Part shown: positions 60,832 through 64,000 of the stretch, in pieces
Numbering within the stretch: position 1 is the stretch's first letter
Layout of the letters: every line of letters begins with the position of its first letter
Position numbers and translations under genes: made by a program
Notes under the pieces: generated by a model
What the model was told of the DNA's origin: nothing
Databases searched by the model: none
What the model saw: only the letters and a program-made list of their open reading frames with translations
Source: Guyanagaster necrorhizus
Lineage: Eukaryota > Basidiomycota > Agaricomycetes > Agaricales > Physalacriaceae
Direction of reading: 5' to 3'
DNA: 64,000 nucleotides
Assembly: GCF_019112545.1 (NCBI RefSeq)
Contig: NW_025064906.1
Location: 33,175 to 97,174, forward strand

Positions 60832-61302
60832 TGTCATGATTTTTCCTACTTTCATTCCTTTTTCTATGAGTTAACCCCTATTTATGCTTAGTCAGAGTGC
60901 CTAAACTAGCACTTAAGACTGTGGGACAGGCTTAGTCAGCACAACAAGCCCAGTCAGTCATTATCTTTTGATGCAACAGCATTGTCTGACAATACACAAC
61001 AGAACTATTATAGACAGTAGTGATGTCCAAGAACAAAGAGCACAACAAGCATAGGAATGCACAATAGGTAGTCATATATTTATCTCTACACTGTACAGTA
61101 TACAAGAAGGCTTGCTCTTGCTGGTTAAACTCTAGCTTCAAGCTAAAGTTTATTTATCTCATTCCACTATTGAGCTTTCTTGCAAAGGCCTTGAAGCACT
61201 TGATCAACAGAACACAACAAGTGAACTCTAGTGCAAAGATTTGAATATAAAACCATACTAGTTTATCACATGCTTCTGATCATATATGACTTGAGTCTAA
61301 CA
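60832..61302 (+). repeat. 5' LTR I of a family 2 Gypsy element
   Basis: 471 bp, TGTCATGATT to TCTAACA. It is followed by ATTAGCTTGAAG (61303-61314), the family 2 primer-binding site, so it is a 5' LTR and not a solo LTR. It contains AGCTTCAAGCTAA near 61,134, matching that site exactly over the bases present. Its internal region is cut immediately by Copia J; the remainder, if present, is beyond the window. Confidence 0.85.
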
Positions 61303-61314
61303 ATTAGCTTGAAG

Positions 61315-61633
61315 TGTTGGAGGATATCCATACATTTTATCTTATCTTACTTTTTGATCACTCACTCTATTTGCTTTATATATACTTACACCTCCTGTCA
61401 TTTCCTGATCACCTATATAGTCCAGCTGTTCCTATCTGTATGCTTCAGTCACTTCACTCATGTTGTGTCTGACTGAGGTATGTATATCCCTACTGTGCTT
61501 ATGACTATGATACTTACACTCATTTGTAGATACTCACATATATTCTTCTGTCAATAGGTACAGTAGACTCAATACAGTTGCTTCACCCACATTGTGTCTG
61601 ACTGAGATACACACATATATTCTTCTGTCAATA
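61315..61633 (+). repeat. 5' LTR of Copia J, with internal duplication
   Basis: TGTTGGAGGA to CTGTCAATA. The segment from TTGTGTCTGACTGAG to ATATATTCTTCTGTCAATAGG occurs twice (about 61,463-61,559 and 61,592-61,635), the second copy shortened. The right boundary is placed by the primer site GGTTATG. Confidence 0.8.
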
Positions 61634-61648
61634 GGTTATGAGGCCCTA
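61634..61648 (+). other. Primer-binding site of Copia J
   Basis: GGTTATGAGGCCC is nearly the same as in Copia C and complementary to the initiator tRNA-Met anticodon region with one extra base. Confidence 0.6.
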
Positions 61649-61934
61649 TTGCCTATAACTACTCAGTCAAGAAGAATATGCAATGGAATTTTGACTCAAC
61701 TTACCACTTGAATTTATACCATACCACTACTCTCACCACTTTACATCACACCTCTAAATGATGTTGTCAATGTCGGGAGTCACTATTCTCTCTGACACAA
61801 ATAGCCATTTCAATAGGAAAAATTACACCTCATAGAAACTCCAACTTACTGAGTTACTGAAGAGAAAAGGCCTATGAGGATACATTGCAGGAACTACTGT
61901 CTGTCTTGCCATCCCCACCACCACTACTACAGCC

Positions 61935-64000
61935 ATGGCTACTATCACACCCCTCCCACCAGATCCTACTCTCACATACTTATCCTCTCTCTCATATGAT
62001 GAGTGCATCTTTTATGATCAGCTTGCCCACTCAAACATCATCCTCAATGTTCTTGACTCCATTGGTCTAGGGGTTAAGACCAACAGAATGACAAAGGAAT
62101 GCTGGGACTCTGTTACTGCAGAACACACAAAGAAAATAGATATGGCCCTTTCTGAGGCTGAGGCATTGCTGAATGTGGTGAAGTTTGATGGAAACAGTAA
62201 CATCAATATTCACATCACTGACTTGCACATGAAATAATGAGCTGTGAATAACCTCCAAACTACAGCATTGAGTGATCAGAAGTTCAAGGAAATAATTATT
62301 TGCTCAATAATCCTGACTGATCACTGGATGTCTATCCTCTCAAGTTTATATGGCATGCTAACATCCTCTGATGTGTTTTTCCATCTTCAAACTCATGCTG
62401 CCATGCTTTGTGCAGCAGATAAAGATCCTGCCAACTCCCAAGCACTTGCAGCTGGAGTCAGAACCTCTGTCATAGTATATGAATGTCACAATCCAGATTG
62501 CAAGGCCTGTGATAAGACTAGGCACACCACCAAGAATTGTTATTGGCCAGGAGAAGGAAAGGAGAGACAATTTCCTGCCAACTTTGGCTGACCTCACCAT
62601 GCAAACCAGGCAATCTCAAACATCATGGCCAATACTATGAGGCATTTTGTATTTGCTGCACATGCTACTACAGTGGAAGTTGATCATGATGATGATGGTA
62701 TTGTAATTGAGGATGGCAGCACTGGCAAGAGAATATATGAGTGGAATAGTACCCATTTCTTCTGGTGCTGGAATGAAACAGAGAGCAGCACTATATTGAT
62801 ATTGAAGGTTGAAGAAGAGACAGACCTCAAAATGCCTCCTCTCACTGATATCAATGACTCTGATGATGAAGACATTGCTGGAGATGATGAGATACCTTCT
62901 GTCAAGAGTATAGACACTAGCAAGACCAACATTGAGAATGTAGGACACTTTACATGTGAGGCTGACCCTGCTACAACAGCCTTTGTCACAATTATGTTCA
63001 AAGGCCATACTCCAGCCATCACTCTAATCTTCATGGATTCTGGCATGAGCAACTACTTCTTCAGGAATCATGATGACTTTACAGAGTACATGCCAGTAGC
63101 TTTCTGTACTTGCTCATTTGCAGTTGAGGAAAAGGGAACGTTTGAGATCCTGGGCCAGAGTACAGCAACAAAGGTCTTCAGACTGAATGGAAGAGATGTT
63201 AAGCTCATCTTCAAAAATACCTTGCATTCACCTTCACTCACCACAAATCTCATCTCTGTAAGCATCTTAGACAAGGCTGGGTTGTCAACTGTGTTCTCTG
63301 ATGGCCATGCAGTTGTTCAGGATAAGTCTGGTAAAGAGATCTTTGCTGGGCAAGGCTCGGATGGCATGTATATGCTAGATGCTGCACTCAGCCTCCAAGC
63401 TATAGCATCCTGCTCATCTCCCACTTTGCTGAGTACTTGGCACCATCATTTTATCCATATGAGCCCTGCAAAAATCAAGGAGATGGCATCAAAAAGGCTG
63501 GTGGATGGCTTGGAAATTACCTCAGAGCCTATCCAGGGATACTGTGAGGACTGTATTCTAGTGAGACATGCTCGCTGTTTCTTTGATGAGCTCACTAATC
63601 CCAATATTGACCCACTGGAGCTTGTTGCAACAGATTTGTGAGGACCATCTCAAACAGCATCACTGAGTGGAAAGACTTATATGATGATATTCATTGATAG
63701 TAGTACATCGTTCAAGGCAGAAGAATTCCTGGCAGACAAAGCAGATGATACTACTATGGCTGCTTTTGACAGATACAGGCACATGGCTGAGACCCAGACT
63801 GGCTGAAAGCTTAAGCATGTACATGCTGATCATGCTTTTGCAGGAGTAAAGTGGAAACAATATTGCAAGGAGCATGGGATCATCCTGAAATTAACTGCAC
63901 TCCACTCATCAGTCCAGAATGGATTAGCTGAATGTGCCCTATGCACCACCATGGAGGATACAAGAGCTCTACTAAGTGACTCTGGCCTTGCTGAATGCTA
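61935..64000 (+). pseudogene. gag-pol: gag-pol of Copia J, N-terminal part
   Basis: ATG 61935 starts Gag (SLSYDECIFYDQLAHS, ILNVLDSIGLGVKTN). The frame continues to the window end, broken only by stops at 62235, 62238, 62589, 63639 and 63804, each explainable by a transition. The zinc knuckle CKACDKTRHTTKNC lies at about 62,500-62,540 with correct CCHC spacing. The protease active site reads MDSGMSNYFF (about 63,035). Then come the pre-integrase Zn region (WHHHFIHMSPAKIKEM, CEDCILVRHARC) and the integrase core (IFIDSSTSFKAEEF, then NGLAECALCTTMED). It is the least damaged coding region among the elements. Confidence 0.88.

Larger units (their letters stand above)
61315..64000 (+). mobile_element. 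Copia element J, 5' part, runs off the right edge
   Basis: Begins with TGTTGGAGG, as Copia C begins TGTTGGG. It has a 319-bp LTR, a tRNA-half primer site and one long gag-pol frame. It is inserted just after the primer-binding site of LTR I, with TGAAG (61310-61314) as the expected left TSD. The 3' part lies outside the window. Confidence 0.88.

Noticed and set aside
1..64000. CRISPR arrays, tRNA or rRNA genes, bacterial operons
   Set aside because: No regularly spaced short repeats, no cloverleaf-like sequence with intact A and B boxes, and no Shine-Dalgarno spacing; introns and chromoviruses show a fungal nuclear genome.

Overview
The window looks like a piece of a basidiomycete (probably agaricomycete) chromosome. 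Bases 1 to about 5,390 are ordinary host sequence: frequent CpG, open frames on both strands, and short introns of 50-67 bp with GTRAGT-like donors. The clearest gene is a four-exon MYND zinc-finger protein (1179-3028, +). It is flanked by a partial gene leaving the left edge (1-350, -), a probable spliced minus-strand gene (3442-4124), and stretches that look coding but cannot be resolved. No rRNA, tRNA, CRISPR or bacterial-type features were seen.

From about 5.4 kb to the right edge the DNA is almost entirely LTR retrotransposons, AT-richer and with very few CpG. They can be separated exactly by LTR ends and 5-bp target-site duplications (TSDs). Ty3/Gypsy family 1 has two plus-strand copies: A (5698-13731) and B (38091-47281). 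Ty3/Gypsy family 2 has D (13997-22167, +), E (13793-54001, + with everything else inside it), F (25498-33550, -), G (24061-47967, -), solo LTR H (55161-55624) and a 5' LTR I (60832-61302). Ty1/Copia elements are C (56023-60576, +) and J (61315 to beyond the right edge, +). The nesting is E > G > {F, B}, with D inside the 5' LTR of E and a further 1.8-kb insert inside B. Sequences before and after A and E rejoin as one older, unrecognised stretch, which Copia C also interrupts further right.

The Gypsy elements encode Gag, with a coiled-coil N-terminus in family 2 and a CCHC knuckle. They also encode aspartic protease, reverse transcriptase (RT), RNase H, integrase and a C-terminal chromodomain, so they are chromoviruses. 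All are pseudogenes. Where I could align a copy, most in-frame stops are explained by C:G to T:A transitions in Trp, Arg or Gln codons, and LTR pairs differ almost only by transitions. That is the signature of RIP-like mutation or 5-methylcytosine decay. The youngest insertions (F, C, J) keep more CpG and longer open frames.

The most interesting biology is in the elements. (1) In both Gypsy families the primer-binding site is not tRNA-like but complementary to the predicted 5' end of the element's own transcript, the self-priming layout known from Tf1. (2) Family 1 has a textbook -1 frameshift heptamer directly before the gag stop. (3) Family 1 carries, antisense between pol and the 3' LTR, a spliced coiled-coil/cysteine-cluster ORF whose 49-bp intron is conserved in both copies. 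(4) The Copia elements have a primer site matching the anticodon region of initiator tRNA-Met, as in Drosophila copia.
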